Positions 1-5,367 are shown, counted from the stretch's first letter. The stretch is DNA of 10,237 nt from Clostridia bacterium (GCA_017650795.1 JAGCEE010000079.1:1-10237), one strand, 5' to 3'. Notes: generated by a model not told the origin, from the sequence alone. Made by a program: numbers and translations.

Positions 1-104
1 TATATTACAGTATATAATAAAACAAGATGTTTTTTTCTTTTACTTTTTATTAGCAAGGGCTCTAAATTTATTACTTTTGAGTGGTTTCCGGTGGTTGTCC
101 ACTC
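1..104. other. Left-edge non-coding stretch with nested inverted repeats
   Basis: No coding frame is convincing here. Two nested inverted repeats are visible: GCAAGGGCT at 53-61 against AGCCCTT-C-GC at 113-122, and inside it GAGTGG at 79-84 against CCACTC at 99-104. From 88 on, the sequence CCGGTGGTTGTCCACTC matches the left flank of the third tRNA-Ile terminator copy (1892-1908). This stretch is therefore the outer edge of repeat copy 1. Positions 1-52 are AT-rich and show nothing I recognise. Confidence 0.5.
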
Positions 105-277
105 AAAAAAATAGCCCTTCGCACAAGTGCTAGGCTATGTACCAGAGTAATCTATGCTACTCTGTCTGGTTGGAATGAGTGGACTCTTGTGCAGTGCAAC
201 GCACAAACCTGCCAGTATCGACCCCGTAGGATTGGGCCGACTCCGACCCCTACTTAAATCAATTTTTTGACAAAAAA
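105..277 (-). repeat. Long direct repeat, copy 1 (tRNA-Ile 3' end plus terminator plus insert)
   Basis: Read on the minus strand, the repeat begins with a tRNA-Ile-like 13-mer (243-255). A 56-nt insert follows (187-242) where the intact tRNA has TGGTTC of the T arm. Then come the last 20 nt of tRNA-Ile including the encoded CCA (167-186), a CAGAGTA/TACTCTG hairpin and the rho-independent terminator (A-run 105-111, which is the T-run on the minus strand). Copy 2 (1625-1797) is nearly identical over the same length. The core is also shared with the intact tRNA locus (1910-1992). The insert contains a GTCGGCCC/GGGTCGA-type hairpin and a GTGC/GCAC-type hairpin. It looks like an attachment-site-like or duplication product, not a working tRNA. 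Confidence 0.8.
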
Positions 278-439
278 GAAAACTTTAAAGCATCTATTAC
301 CTTTTTAAAGCAAAAATTGCAAGCAAGTGAGTTTATTGTTTATGAGGATAATGCCGACTTATTTAAAAATGAAAATGCTACTATTGCGGACATAATTAAA
401 GATAAAAATTTTAATATTGTTGGTTATTTAATAAAATAA
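251..439 (+). pseudogene. 3' remnant of a protein gene
   Basis: An open frame runs from about 251 to the TAA at 437-439 and encodes about 62 residues with normal coding character (ends ...DIIKDKNFNIVGYLIK). There is no start codon or ribosome site: upstream, the frame enters the tRNA-derived repeat and meets a TAG at 227-229. The first nine codons lie inside the direct repeat. In copy 2 the same frame hits TGA at 1798-1800, just past the repeat's end. This suggests that a gene was cut by insertion or recombination at the repeat, leaving its C-terminal end. I do not recognise the family. The protein could have been cytosolic; no membrane segment is seen in the remnant. Confidence 0.55.
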
Positions 440-480
440 AAAAATCACATATTTATTTGCATGGCTTACAGTGCACACAA

Positions 481-525
481 AAAACACATTTTGTTGTTAT
501 GGTCACAACTAAAATGTGCTTTTTT
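481..525. terminator. Bidirectional rho-independent terminator
   Basis: Stem CACATTTTGTTGT (485-497) pairs with ACAACTAAAATGTG (505-518) with one bulged T and a 7-nt loop. It is flanked by an A-run on the left and C plus six T on the right, so it can work on both strands. It sits between the gene remnant ending at 439 and the lipoprotein gene ending at 579, which converge here. Confidence 0.85.
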
Positions 526-578
526 AAGTACGCAAGAAATAATAAGTGCAAGGCGATTGTTTTTCTTCTTACTAATTA

Positions 579-1565
579 TTATCTTTCTGAAGTTTTGTCA
601 TACCCTACTGGATAGCGGTAAATAAGTTGCATGGCACTACGCTCAAAACCCCGATTCTCATAAGTGGGCTCTGATTTTTGAGTATTAATAAAATCAAGAT
701 ATTCGGATTCACTAAATGTAATTTGCTCTTTGGTATCATTAAGCATCTGAATTGAATATGCCCTATCTTGATTAAATATATACTCGTCACTTCCATCCTC
801 TGCTGTTATTTTTTCAGCATAGTCTACAAGTTGTTTAATAATAAATTTATATTTACATACATAATAGCCATTTTCTGGTTGCTCCTTATCTTCGACATAT
901 ATATAGCCATAATAATAACAAGACGAATTATATCTCTTATTAAAGTATATGCCAGATATAGTAACTTTATTATCTTTCTTTCTTAAATAAGATAGTACGT
1001 CGTGAACATTTTCTTGATATGTTTTTTCGTTTGTGCTAGCAGGCGTGGTTTTTGATATTTCTTCAATTATTTCATTTACCATTGCTTTATCAGAATTTTT
1101 TAAGTAGTTATAGTCGTTACTAAACTTGTATGTGCCATCGTCTTGCTTTTCTATTTGAATAGATAGCCCTTCCAAACTTTCATAAGTGCTTTCATCAATA
1201 TCGTATGTTACTTCGGCATATGTTTCCTGACCACCTATTTCTGTTCTTCCGTTAAGCTTTACCACCGGGCTTTCATTTTCATATGTGTACATTGCATAGT
1301 CATATTTAAAATTGTCATACTTTGTGTTGTTTACTATATTGTAATTAAGTGTATATAGTTCTTCTTTTGGGTTTATGCTGCCTGTGTCAACAGGAACAAC
1401 ATCTGATGTGGTAATATCGTTTTTTGAACTTGCTGGTTTTGATGAGTTATTTTTAATACAACTTGTTAGTGAAACACCACCACCAAACAAAATGCCTGCT
1501 ATTAAAACAGAGGACATTGCCGCCCTAAAACCTTGTTTTATTGTTGCTTTAAAACTTCTTTTCAT
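579..1565 (-). CDS. Predicted lipoprotein of unknown function (328 aa)
   Basis: The protein starts with a basic N-terminus (MKRSFKATIKQGFR), a hydrophobic stretch and a lipobox LTSC with the modified Cys at residue 36. It should therefore be exported, lipidated and anchored to the outer face of the membrane. A low-complexity linker rich in Ser, Asn and Lys follows, then a mature domain of about 280 residues unusually rich in Tyr, Asp and Glu. I recognise no catalytic motif or domain. The start is the ATG at 1565, not the one 12 bases upstream at 1577: GGAG lies 6 nt before 1565, while 1577 has no ribosome site. The gene is alone between two long direct repeats, with its own promoter and a terminator at each end, so it looks like cargo of an integrated islet. 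Confidence 0.75.
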   Translation of the reverse strand: MKRSFKATIKQGFRAAMSSVLIAGILFGGGVSLTSCIKNNSSKPASSKNDITTSDVVPVDTGSINPKEELYTLNYNIVNNTKYDNFKYDYAMYTYENESPVVKLNGRTEIGGQETYAEVTYDIDESTYESLEGLSIQIEKQDDGTYKFSNDYNYLKNSDKAMVNEIIEEISKTTPASTNEKTYQENVHDVLSYLRKKDNKVTISGIYFNKRYNSSCYYYGYIYVEDKEQPENGYYVCKYKFIIKQLVDYAEKITAEDGSDEYIFNQDRAYSIQMLNDTKEQITFSESEYLDFINTQKSEPTYENRGFERSAMQLIYRYPVGYDKTSER

Positions 1566-1597
1566 ATTAATCTCCATTTTTACAAGATTAGTTTATC

Positions 1598-1626
1598 ATT
1601 ATACACCACTTTTTGTCAACACACAA
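1598..1626 (-). promoter_or_regulatory. Probable promoter of the lipoprotein gene
   Basis: On the minus strand TATAAT (1598-1603) lies 17 nt after TTGTGT (1621-1626). A perfect TTGACA (1614-1619) lies only 10 nt before TATAAT. Both TTGACA and GTGTATAATG also occur in the tRNA-Ile promoter, where the spacing is the usual 17. The -35 region touches the T-run of the terminator in repeat copy 2, so transcription starting here is insulated from upstream. Confidence 0.55.
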
Positions 1627-1797
1627 AAAATAGCCCTTCGCACAAGTGCCAGGCTATGTACCAGAGTAATCTATGCCACTCTGTCTGGTTGGAATGAGTG
1701 GACTCGGTGCAGTGCAAAAAGCACAAACCTGCCAGTGTCGACCCCGTAGGATTGGGCCGACTCCGACCCCCACTTAAATCAATTTTTTGACAAAAAT
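1625..1797 (-). repeat. Long direct repeat, copy 2
   Basis: The structure matches copy 1 (105-277): on the minus strand a tRNA-Ile-like 13-mer (1763-1775), a 57-nt insert (1706-1762), the tRNA-Ile 3' end with CCA (1686-1705), a hairpin and a terminator. Differences from copy 1 are few. Some keep pairing: CAGAGTA becomes CAGAGTG opposite TACTCTG, which is still G-U paired. The insert's GTCG arm faces CGAC here and CGAT in copy 1. The loop of the GTGC/GCAC hairpin differs. The repeat ends at about 1797, after the AT-rich stretch that also ends copy 1. Together the copies bracket the gene remnant and the lipoprotein gene. Confidence 0.8.
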
Positions 1798-1800
1798 TGA

Positions 1801-1829
1801 TGCGAAAATGCACGGCATTTTCTAACAGG
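1801..1829. repeat. Hairpin module H2
   Basis: TGCGAAAATG and CATTTTCTAACAGG flank a variable centre. The stem GAAAATGC/GCATTTTC (1804-1811, 1815-1822) is perfect over 8 bp with loop ACG. The same module occurs at 2132-2161 with stem GAAAATGT/ACATTTTC and loop TTTC. The innermost pair changed from C-G to T-A while the rest of the stem and the TAACAGG tail stayed the same. Confidence 0.7.
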
Positions 1830-1831
1830 AA

Positions 1832-1908
1832 CACCCTGATGTGCGTTGAATTATCAACGCACGCATTGCCTTATGCAATGCAAGGTGGGAGCCGGTGGTT
1901 GTCCACTC
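1832..1908 (+). pseudogene. Inverted tRNA-Ile fragment with a two-hairpin insertion in the anticodon loop
   Basis: On the plus strand, opposite to the intact gene, CACCCTGAT (1832-1840) and AAGGTGGG (1882-1889) are exactly the two sides of the tRNA-Ile(GAU) anticodon arm, which reads CACCCTGATAAGGTGGG in the intact gene. Between them sit 41 bp made of two perfect hairpins: GTGCGTTGA/TCAACGCAC (1841-1862, loop ATTA) and GCATTGC/GCAATGC (1863-1881, loop CTTAT). After 1889 the T arm follows in decayed form: CCGGTGGTTGTCCACTC, against TCGGTGG-TTCGA-GTCCACTC in the intact gene, with a 3-nt deletion. No acceptor stem is present, so this is not a functional tRNA. Its complement could pair with the intact tRNA's 3' half. 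Confidence 0.6.
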
Positions 1909-1992
1909 TAAAAAAAATAGCCCTTCGCACAAGTGCTAGGCTATGTACCAGAGTAATCTATGCTACTCTGTCTGGTTGGAATGAGTGGACTC
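1892..1992 (-). repeat. Direct repeat core, copy 3 (native tRNA-Ile 3' end and terminator)
   Basis: This is the copy that belongs to the intact tRNA-Ile gene. It shares about 99 bp with copy 1 (88-186), from CCGGTGGTTGTCCACTC to GAGTGGACTC. It shares about 81 bp with copy 2 (1625-1705). Similarity to the other copies stops inside the T arm of the tRNA, where they switch to a 56-57-nt insert. It is the natural candidate for the original site from which the other two were made. Confidence 0.8.
1910..1970 (-). terminator. tRNA-Ile trailer hairpin and terminator
   Basis: After the encoded CCA the minus-strand transcript forms CAGAGTA-loop-TACTCTG (1949-1970). Next comes ATAGCC-loop-GGGCTAT (1917-1944), with a nested GCAC/GTGC in its loop, and then a run of eight U. 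The second hairpin with the U-run is the rho-independent terminator; the first is probably a processing spacer. Confidence 0.8.
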
Positions 1993-2049
1993 GAACCACC
2001 GACCCCCACCTTATCAGGGTGGTGCTCTAACCAGCTGAGCTACATTCCA
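1973..2049 (-). tRNA. tRNA-Ile (anticodon GAU), CCA encoded
   Basis: The full cloverleaf is visible: acceptor stem TGGAATG/CATTCCA (7 bp), D stem GCTC/GAGC, anticodon stem CCACC/GGTGG with loop CTGATAA (anticodon GAT), variable loop and T arm GGTGG-TTCGAGT-CCACT. Discriminator A is followed by an encoded CCA, for 77 nt in total. It reads AUC and AUU codons. It is the only intact copy in the window. The nearest strong promoter is at 2212-2240, beyond the interrupted second 5' half (2158-2192), so primary transcripts probably carry that fragment and must be cut at the mature 5' end by RNase P. Confidence 0.95.
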
Positions 2050-2064
2050 TCGGCTTGTTTTATT

Positions 2065-2098
2065 AAATAGTTTGTCGCTATTTGGTGGGGACCCCACC
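2065..2098 (-). repeat. Two hairpins in the spacer upstream of tRNA-Ile
   Basis: GGTGGGG-A-CCCCACC (2084-2098) is a perfect 7-bp palindrome with one central base. Its left arm on the minus strand continues the 3' side of the interrupted anticodon stem. AAATAG/CTATTT (2065-2070, 2078-2083) makes a second, weaker hairpin. Both lie in the transcript between the pseudo-tRNA and the intact tRNA. Confidence 0.55.
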
Positions 2099-2192
2099 TT
2101 AGAAGAACCTGTTCGCTCCGCTCCAGAACCTTGCGAAAATGTTTTCACATTTTCTAACAGGGTGGTGCTCTAACCAGCTGAGCTACATTCCA
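2092..2192 (-). pseudogene. Interrupted tRNA-Ile 5' half with a 57-bp anticodon-loop insert
   Basis: From 2192 down to 2158 the minus strand is identical to the first 35 nt of the intact tRNA-Ile: acceptor 5' strand, D arm, 5' anticodon stem and the loop bases CTG. A 57-nt insert follows (2101-2157), then AAGGTGGGG (2092-2100), which is the 3' side of the anticodon stem. After that the similarity ends: there is no T arm and no acceptor 3' strand. The insert contains the H1 hairpin. Its AACAGG (2108-2113, plus strand CCTGTT) can pair with CCTGTT at the end of the 5' half, which would extend the anticodon stem into a branched arm. It cannot be a working tRNA, but it lies directly behind a consensus promoter and is probably transcribed. 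Confidence 0.8.
2132..2161. repeat. Hairpin module H1
   Basis: This is a second copy of the module at 1801-1829: TGCGAAAATG-N-CATTTTCTAACAGG, stem GAAAATGT/ACATTTTC (2135-2142, 2147-2154) with loop TTTC, which reads as a GAAA tetraloop on the minus strand. The flanks are conserved, the loop differs, and the innermost stem pair is changed on both sides. Confidence 0.7.
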
Positions 2193-2211
2193 TCACGTGA
2201 CAACATTAAGC

Positions 2212-2240
2212 ATTATACACATCAGGTGCTATGTTGTCAA
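2212..2240 (-). promoter_or_regulatory. Consensus sigmaA promoter of the tRNA-Ile locus
   Basis: TTGACA (2235-2240) and TATAAT (2212-2217) are both perfect and 17 bp apart on the minus strand. Transcription should start near 2205, about 13 nt before the interrupted tRNA-Ile half, and read on into the intact tRNA. An 8-bp inverted repeat, GACAACAT (2199-2206) and ATGTTGTC (2231-2238), overlaps the -35 box and the start region. The rest of the 2241-2310 gap is T-rich and shows no clear terminator for the upstream feoA-like gene. Confidence 0.9.
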
Positions 2241-2310
2241 TGTTTTTTTATTTTTTTTATTTGGTTAAATAATACCCCATTTTGATTACTTAAAAAACAT
2301 GTGTATATTT

Positions 2311-2556
2311 TTACATTTCTCTTGTTGCACATAACTCACAAACACATATTTTGCTAGCAATGTCATAGCCAAGAGCAAGCCTTGAATCACGTATTTTTAC
2401 AATTATTCCTTGCTTAGTTCTGCTCAAAATAGTTAAAGGAGTTCCGTTTGTAAACCCCAATTCTATAATATGCTTTATTAACTCGTCGCCACCAATTATT
2501 TTGCCAACTATGTATTCTTTATTTGCATCGCCATCCGAAAGAAAAATCTTTTTCAT
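2311..2556 (-). CDS. Small FeoA-domain protein with a Cys-rich tail (81 aa)
   Basis: The central part (LGFTNGTPLTILSRTKQGIIVKI through RLALGYDIASKI, about residues 33-70) fits the FeoA fold, a small SH3-like barrel. FeoA proteins are cytosolic partners of the ferrous iron transporter FeoB; related domains occur at the C-terminus of DtxR-type regulators. The length of about 80 residues is normal for FeoA. Residues 71-76 read CVCELC, three closely spaced cysteines that I would not expect in ordinary FeoA and that could bind metal (inference). No feoB is next to it. It follows the 126-aa gene by 46 nt on the same strand and is probably co-transcribed. The ribosome site is a modest AAGGG before the ATG. 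Confidence 0.75.
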   Translation of the reverse strand: MKKIFLSDGDANKEYIVGKIIGGDELIKHIIELGFTNGTPLTILSRTKQGIIVKIRDSRLALGYDIASKICVCELCATREM

Positions 2557-2602
2557 AAAACCCTTTTTTAACCATTATTCGTTTGCCAAGAAATAAGCAA
2601 AA

Positions 2603-2983
2603 TTATGGATTGTCAAAAAATACATACATATGAGCAAGCTGACCTATACACATAATAATATTATAATATGTTTCTATTAAACTTGCATCGGATTTGATTT
2701 GTGAAAACAACTCACCCGATATAACATTAAAACCATAATGCTTTATTACCGCCGCAATACAGTTTTTAACATCAATAGACTTTAACTCATAAATTTGCGA
2801 CATATATTTTAATGTCATTTTGTGGTCAGAAAAATACAATGCTCCATTTTTTTCGGTTAAATATATAGTAATTGGATTATGTGCATTTATCCTTGCTCCG
2901 GTATCGATTTCAAATTCGCTATCAGATACTTTTTTTACTTTTGCCAATTTGCCAAGTTGATTGGCCAACACGTTTATATCCAT
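2603..2983 (-). CDS. Hypothetical protein, 126 aa
   Basis: I do not recognise this protein firmly. The middle (TIYLTEKNGALYFSD, then a helical stretch and IAAVIKHYGFNVISGEL) has a pattern faintly like the DUF1828 family, a poorly understood domain often found near phage or defence genes; treat this as a weak resemblance. No signal peptide or membrane helix is seen. The ATG at 2983 is chosen because GGGGG lies just upstream and because the promoter (-10 at 3004-3009) would start transcription near 2997. The longer frame beginning with GTG at 3013 would start inside that promoter. It lies downstream of recD2 on the same strand, 140 nt away, with its own promoter, and is followed by the FeoA-like gene. 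Confidence 0.65.
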   Translation of the reverse strand: MDINVLANQLGKLAKVKKVSDSEFEIDTGARINAHNPITIYLTEKNGALYFSDHKMTLKYMSQIYELKSIDVKNCIAAVIKHYGFNVISGELFSQIKSDASLIETYYNIIMCIGQLAHMYVFFDNP

Positions 2984-3003
2984 CCGTCCCCCTATATTTT
3001 TAC

Positions 3004-3032
3004 ATTCTATCACATTATTTTTAATTTTTCAA
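3004..3032 (-). promoter_or_regulatory. Promoter of the 126-aa gene and feoA-like gene
   Basis: TTGAAA (3027-3032), 17 bp, then TAGAAT (3004-3009) preceded by an extended -10 TG. The start point should be near 2997, 14 nt before the ATG at 2983. The region 3033-3123 between this promoter and the end of recD2 is extremely AT-rich. It contains one weak A/T hairpin (AAAATG-TAGA-CATTTT, 3091-3106) that might end recD2 transcription. Confidence 0.75.
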
Positions 3033-3123
3033 ACATTTTAAATGCTTTGCTTTAAACCAATTTTTTTTAATTAAAACATATATTTTTAATAAAATGTAGA
3101 CATTTTTTTAGATTTTTTTAAAT

Positions 3124-5367
3124 TTAATCATATATTAACTTTAATTTTTCGTTTGCGTGTAATAAAAACTCTTTAAGCATAGTAAATCTTTGTACAGTGT
3201 ATGAATTAGCAACCATTCGTCTTAAATTCTTTCTGCTACCAACCAACACGACCATATTTTTTGCTCTTGTGACAGCTGTGTAAATTAAATTTCTTGTTAG
3301 TATTAAACTTGGTCCACTTATTATTGGAATAACAACCACATCAAACTCGCTTCCCTGGCTTTTATGAATTGTTATAGCATATGCAAGAGTCAACTCCGAT
3401 AAATCTGTTCTTGTATATACACATTCTCTGCCGTCCTCAAACCAAATAGTCGTTTCGCCAGACGAATAATTTATTTTATGAATATATCCTATATCGCCGT
3501 TAAAAACACCGCATCCCTCTTCCAAAACATTTCCATTTTGCTTTGTCCAAATTAAATCGTAGTTATTAACAGTCTGCATTACCTTATCGCCCTCACGCAG
3601 AGTATATTTACCAAGCACGATTTCTTGTTTTTTCATTGATGCTGGATTTATTTTTGCCTGCAACTGCTCATTTAATGATTCAACACCACTTACGCCAGCC
3701 TTTAAGGGCGCCAAAACTTGGATTTTTATTGGTTCGGTTTTTGAAAAATTAGGTATTCGTCTTACAACCATATCAATAACCGTTTCTTTTATTGCTTCGC
3801 CATCCTCTTTTGCCTCAAAGAAAAAGTCATTAGAACTATTGTCTATTAACGGCATTTCGCCATTATTTATTGCATGTGCATTTAAAACAATTAAGCTTTT
3901 TTCACTTTGTCTAAATATTTTTGTTAAATATGACACAGAAAATAGCTCACTTTTTAAAATATCGTCCAAAACATTGCCTGCACCAACGCTTGGAAGTTGG
4001 TCTTTATCACCAACAAGTATTAGTTTGCACCCCTTTTTGATTGCTTTTAATAGATTGCTCATCAACGAAACATCAACCATAGATACTTCGTCAACAATTA
4101 TCGCATCAGCATCCAATGGATTAGATTCATTATAAGCATAATACACATGGTCACCCCTAAGAGTCACGTTTAACCCACGATGAATTGTTTTTGCCTCGCG
4201 TGATGTGCTTTCAGACAACCTCTTGCTTGCCCTTCCAGTTGGTGCCATCAATAAAACCTTTTTCCCATGTTGTTCTAATATATTTATTATGCATTTTATA
4301 ATAGTTGTCTTGCCTGTTCCCGGCCCACCAGTTATAACACTAACCCCACACCTTATTGAGTTTTCAATAGCCGCTTTTTGTTGCAAATCAAACTTAATTT
4401 TATTTATCTGCTCAAATAATGTTATTTCATCACCAACGTTAGCGCCATCATTTACTGATGTAATATTTAACAGCGCCAACTTTTGCGCCACCGAGTTTTC
4501 GGTAAAATAATGCGATGTTGTCATAACAATCTCAATGCCAGCATCATTCCTAAAACATGAAAAAGTTTTATCGTTTCCAAGTCCATCTAATATTATAAGA
4601 AACTTTTCTTTATAGTTATTCAAATCTAAGCCAAGCAATTTTGCATTCGCCTTTAATAACATATCTTTATATAAAAAAGTATTGCCGAGCTTTTCTGAGT
4701 TTTCCTCCATGGTGTGAATGAATCCGGCCCTTATTCTAAAATCGGAATCTTTTTGTATTCCCATACTAACAGCAATTCTATCTGCTGTTAAAAAACCAAT
4801 TCCTTTTACATCTTCAACCAACCTATAAGGGTTTTGTTTTAATAGTTCAATGGTTTTATCATTATAAGTGTTATAAATCTTTATTGCCATGTTGATCGAA
4901 ATGTTGTATTTTTGCAAAAACATTATTGAGTTTTGCATTTTCTTTATTTCATTAAATGAATCATGAATGCCTAATGCCTTATTTTTGCTTATTCCTCTAA
5001 CAAGGGCCAATTTTTCAGGCGAAAATTCGACAATTTCTAATGCGCTACTTTTAAATTTGTCAACAATAAGTTCAGCAGTGACTGGCCCGACGCCTTTGAT
5101 TAAACCACTAGATAAGTATTTTTTAATACCATCTAACGAAACAGGATTTGTAATTTCGGCATCGAAAAATGCAAACTGCTCGCCATATTTGGTATTTGTG
5201 TAATCGCCATATACTTTTACACACTCGCCAACATGAATATCAGGCAACTTACCAGTTATGGTCACATAATTTATACATTTATCTTCCATGTAAGAAAGAA
5301 CAGCAACCGTGTATCCATTGTCGTCATTTTTAAATATTATTTCTTCTATTGTGCCCGTTAATTCCAT
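3124..5367 (-). CDS. recD2: RecD2-type DNA helicase (ExoV alpha-like, 747 aa)
   Basis: RecD2 is a 5'-3' superfamily 1B DNA helicase found in bacteria without RecBC partners and linked to DNA repair and replication-fork handling. Visible in order: N-terminal OB-like region (1-75, MELTGTIEEIIFKNDDNGYTV), helix-hairpin-helix repeats (LIKGVGPVTAEL about 89-100; VKGIGFLTADRIA about 187-199), Walker A GGPGTGKTT (347-355), APTGRAS (375-381), Walker B DEVSM (426-430), GDKDQLPSVGAG (453-464), LTKIFRQ (481-487), NGDIG (623-627), TIHKSQGSEF (666-675) and YTAVTRAKN (696-704). All helicase motifs look intact and the length is typical. The start fits the family's N-terminus. There is no Shine-Dalgarno, and the -10 box ends only 8 nt before the ATG, so the mRNA is probably leaderless. 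It is divergent from parA. Confidence 0.95.
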   Translation of the reverse strand: MELTGTIEEIIFKNDDNGYTVAVLSYMEDKCINYVTITGKLPDIHVGECVKVYGDYTNTKYGEQFAFFDAEITNPVSLDGIKKYLSSGLIKGVGPVTAELIVDKFKSSALEIVEFSPEKLALVRGISKNKALGIHDSFNEIKKMQNSIMFLQKYNISINMAIKIYNTYNDKTIELLKQNPYRLVEDVKGIGFLTADRIAVSMGIQKDSDFRIRAGFIHTMEENSEKLGNTFLYKDMLLKANAKLLGLDLNNYKEKFLIILDGLGNDKTFSCFRNDAGIEIVMTTSHYFTENSVAQKLALLNITSVNDGANVGDEITLFEQINKIKFDLQQKAAIENSIRCGVSVITGGPGTGKTTIIKCIINILEQHGKKVLLMAPTGRASKRLSESTSREAKTIHRGLNVTLRGDHVYYAYNESNPLDADAIIVDEVSMVDVSLMSNLLKAIKKGCKLILVGDKDQLPSVGAGNVLDDILKSELFSVSYLTKIFRQSEKSLIVLNAHAINNGEMPLIDNSSNDFFFEAKEDGEAIKETVIDMVVRRIPNFSKTEPIKIQVLAPLKAGVSGVESLNEQLQAKINPASMKKQEIVLGKYTLREGDKVMQTVNNYDLIWTKQNGNVLEEGCGVFNGDIGYIHKINYSSGETTIWFEDGRECVYTRTDLSELTLAYAITIHKSQGSEFDVVVIPIISGPSLILTRNLIYTAVTRAKNMVVLVGSRKNLRRMVANSYTVQRFTMLKEFLLHANEKLKLIYD

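Noticed and set aside
105..277. tmRNA, 5S rRNA or another known RNA in the GC-richer repeat
   Set aside because: The tRNA-like 3' end prompted the thought, but no tmRNA tag frame, tmRNA 5' end or 5S rRNA conserved segments are present; the match is to tRNA-Ile only.
88..1992. CRISPR-like array from the three repeat copies
   Set aside because: Repeats are about 80-170 bp, spacing is irregular (about 1.35 kb and 0.1 kb) and they derive from a tRNA gene; no cas genes are present.
1375..2030. Plus- and minus-strand open frames over the repeats and lipoprotein 5' end
   Set aside because: They run through tRNA, terminator and repeat sequence or opposite the lipoprotein gene, have no ribosome sites and no protein-like composition.
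2101..2157. Group I intron in tRNA-Ile
   Set aside because: The 57-bp insert is far too short for a self-splicing intron, no P/Q/R/S core is visible, and the 3' part of the tRNA is missing after the insert, so splicing could not restore a tRNA.
2213..2221. DnaA box TTATACACA
   Set aside because: A single match that overlaps the -10 box of the tRNA-Ile promoter; no cluster of boxes or AT-rich unwinding region nearby.
3091..3106. Strong terminator after recD2
   Set aside because: The only hairpin is a 6-bp, mostly A-T stem; it may slow transcription but I cannot call it a firm terminator, and the next gene has its own promoter.
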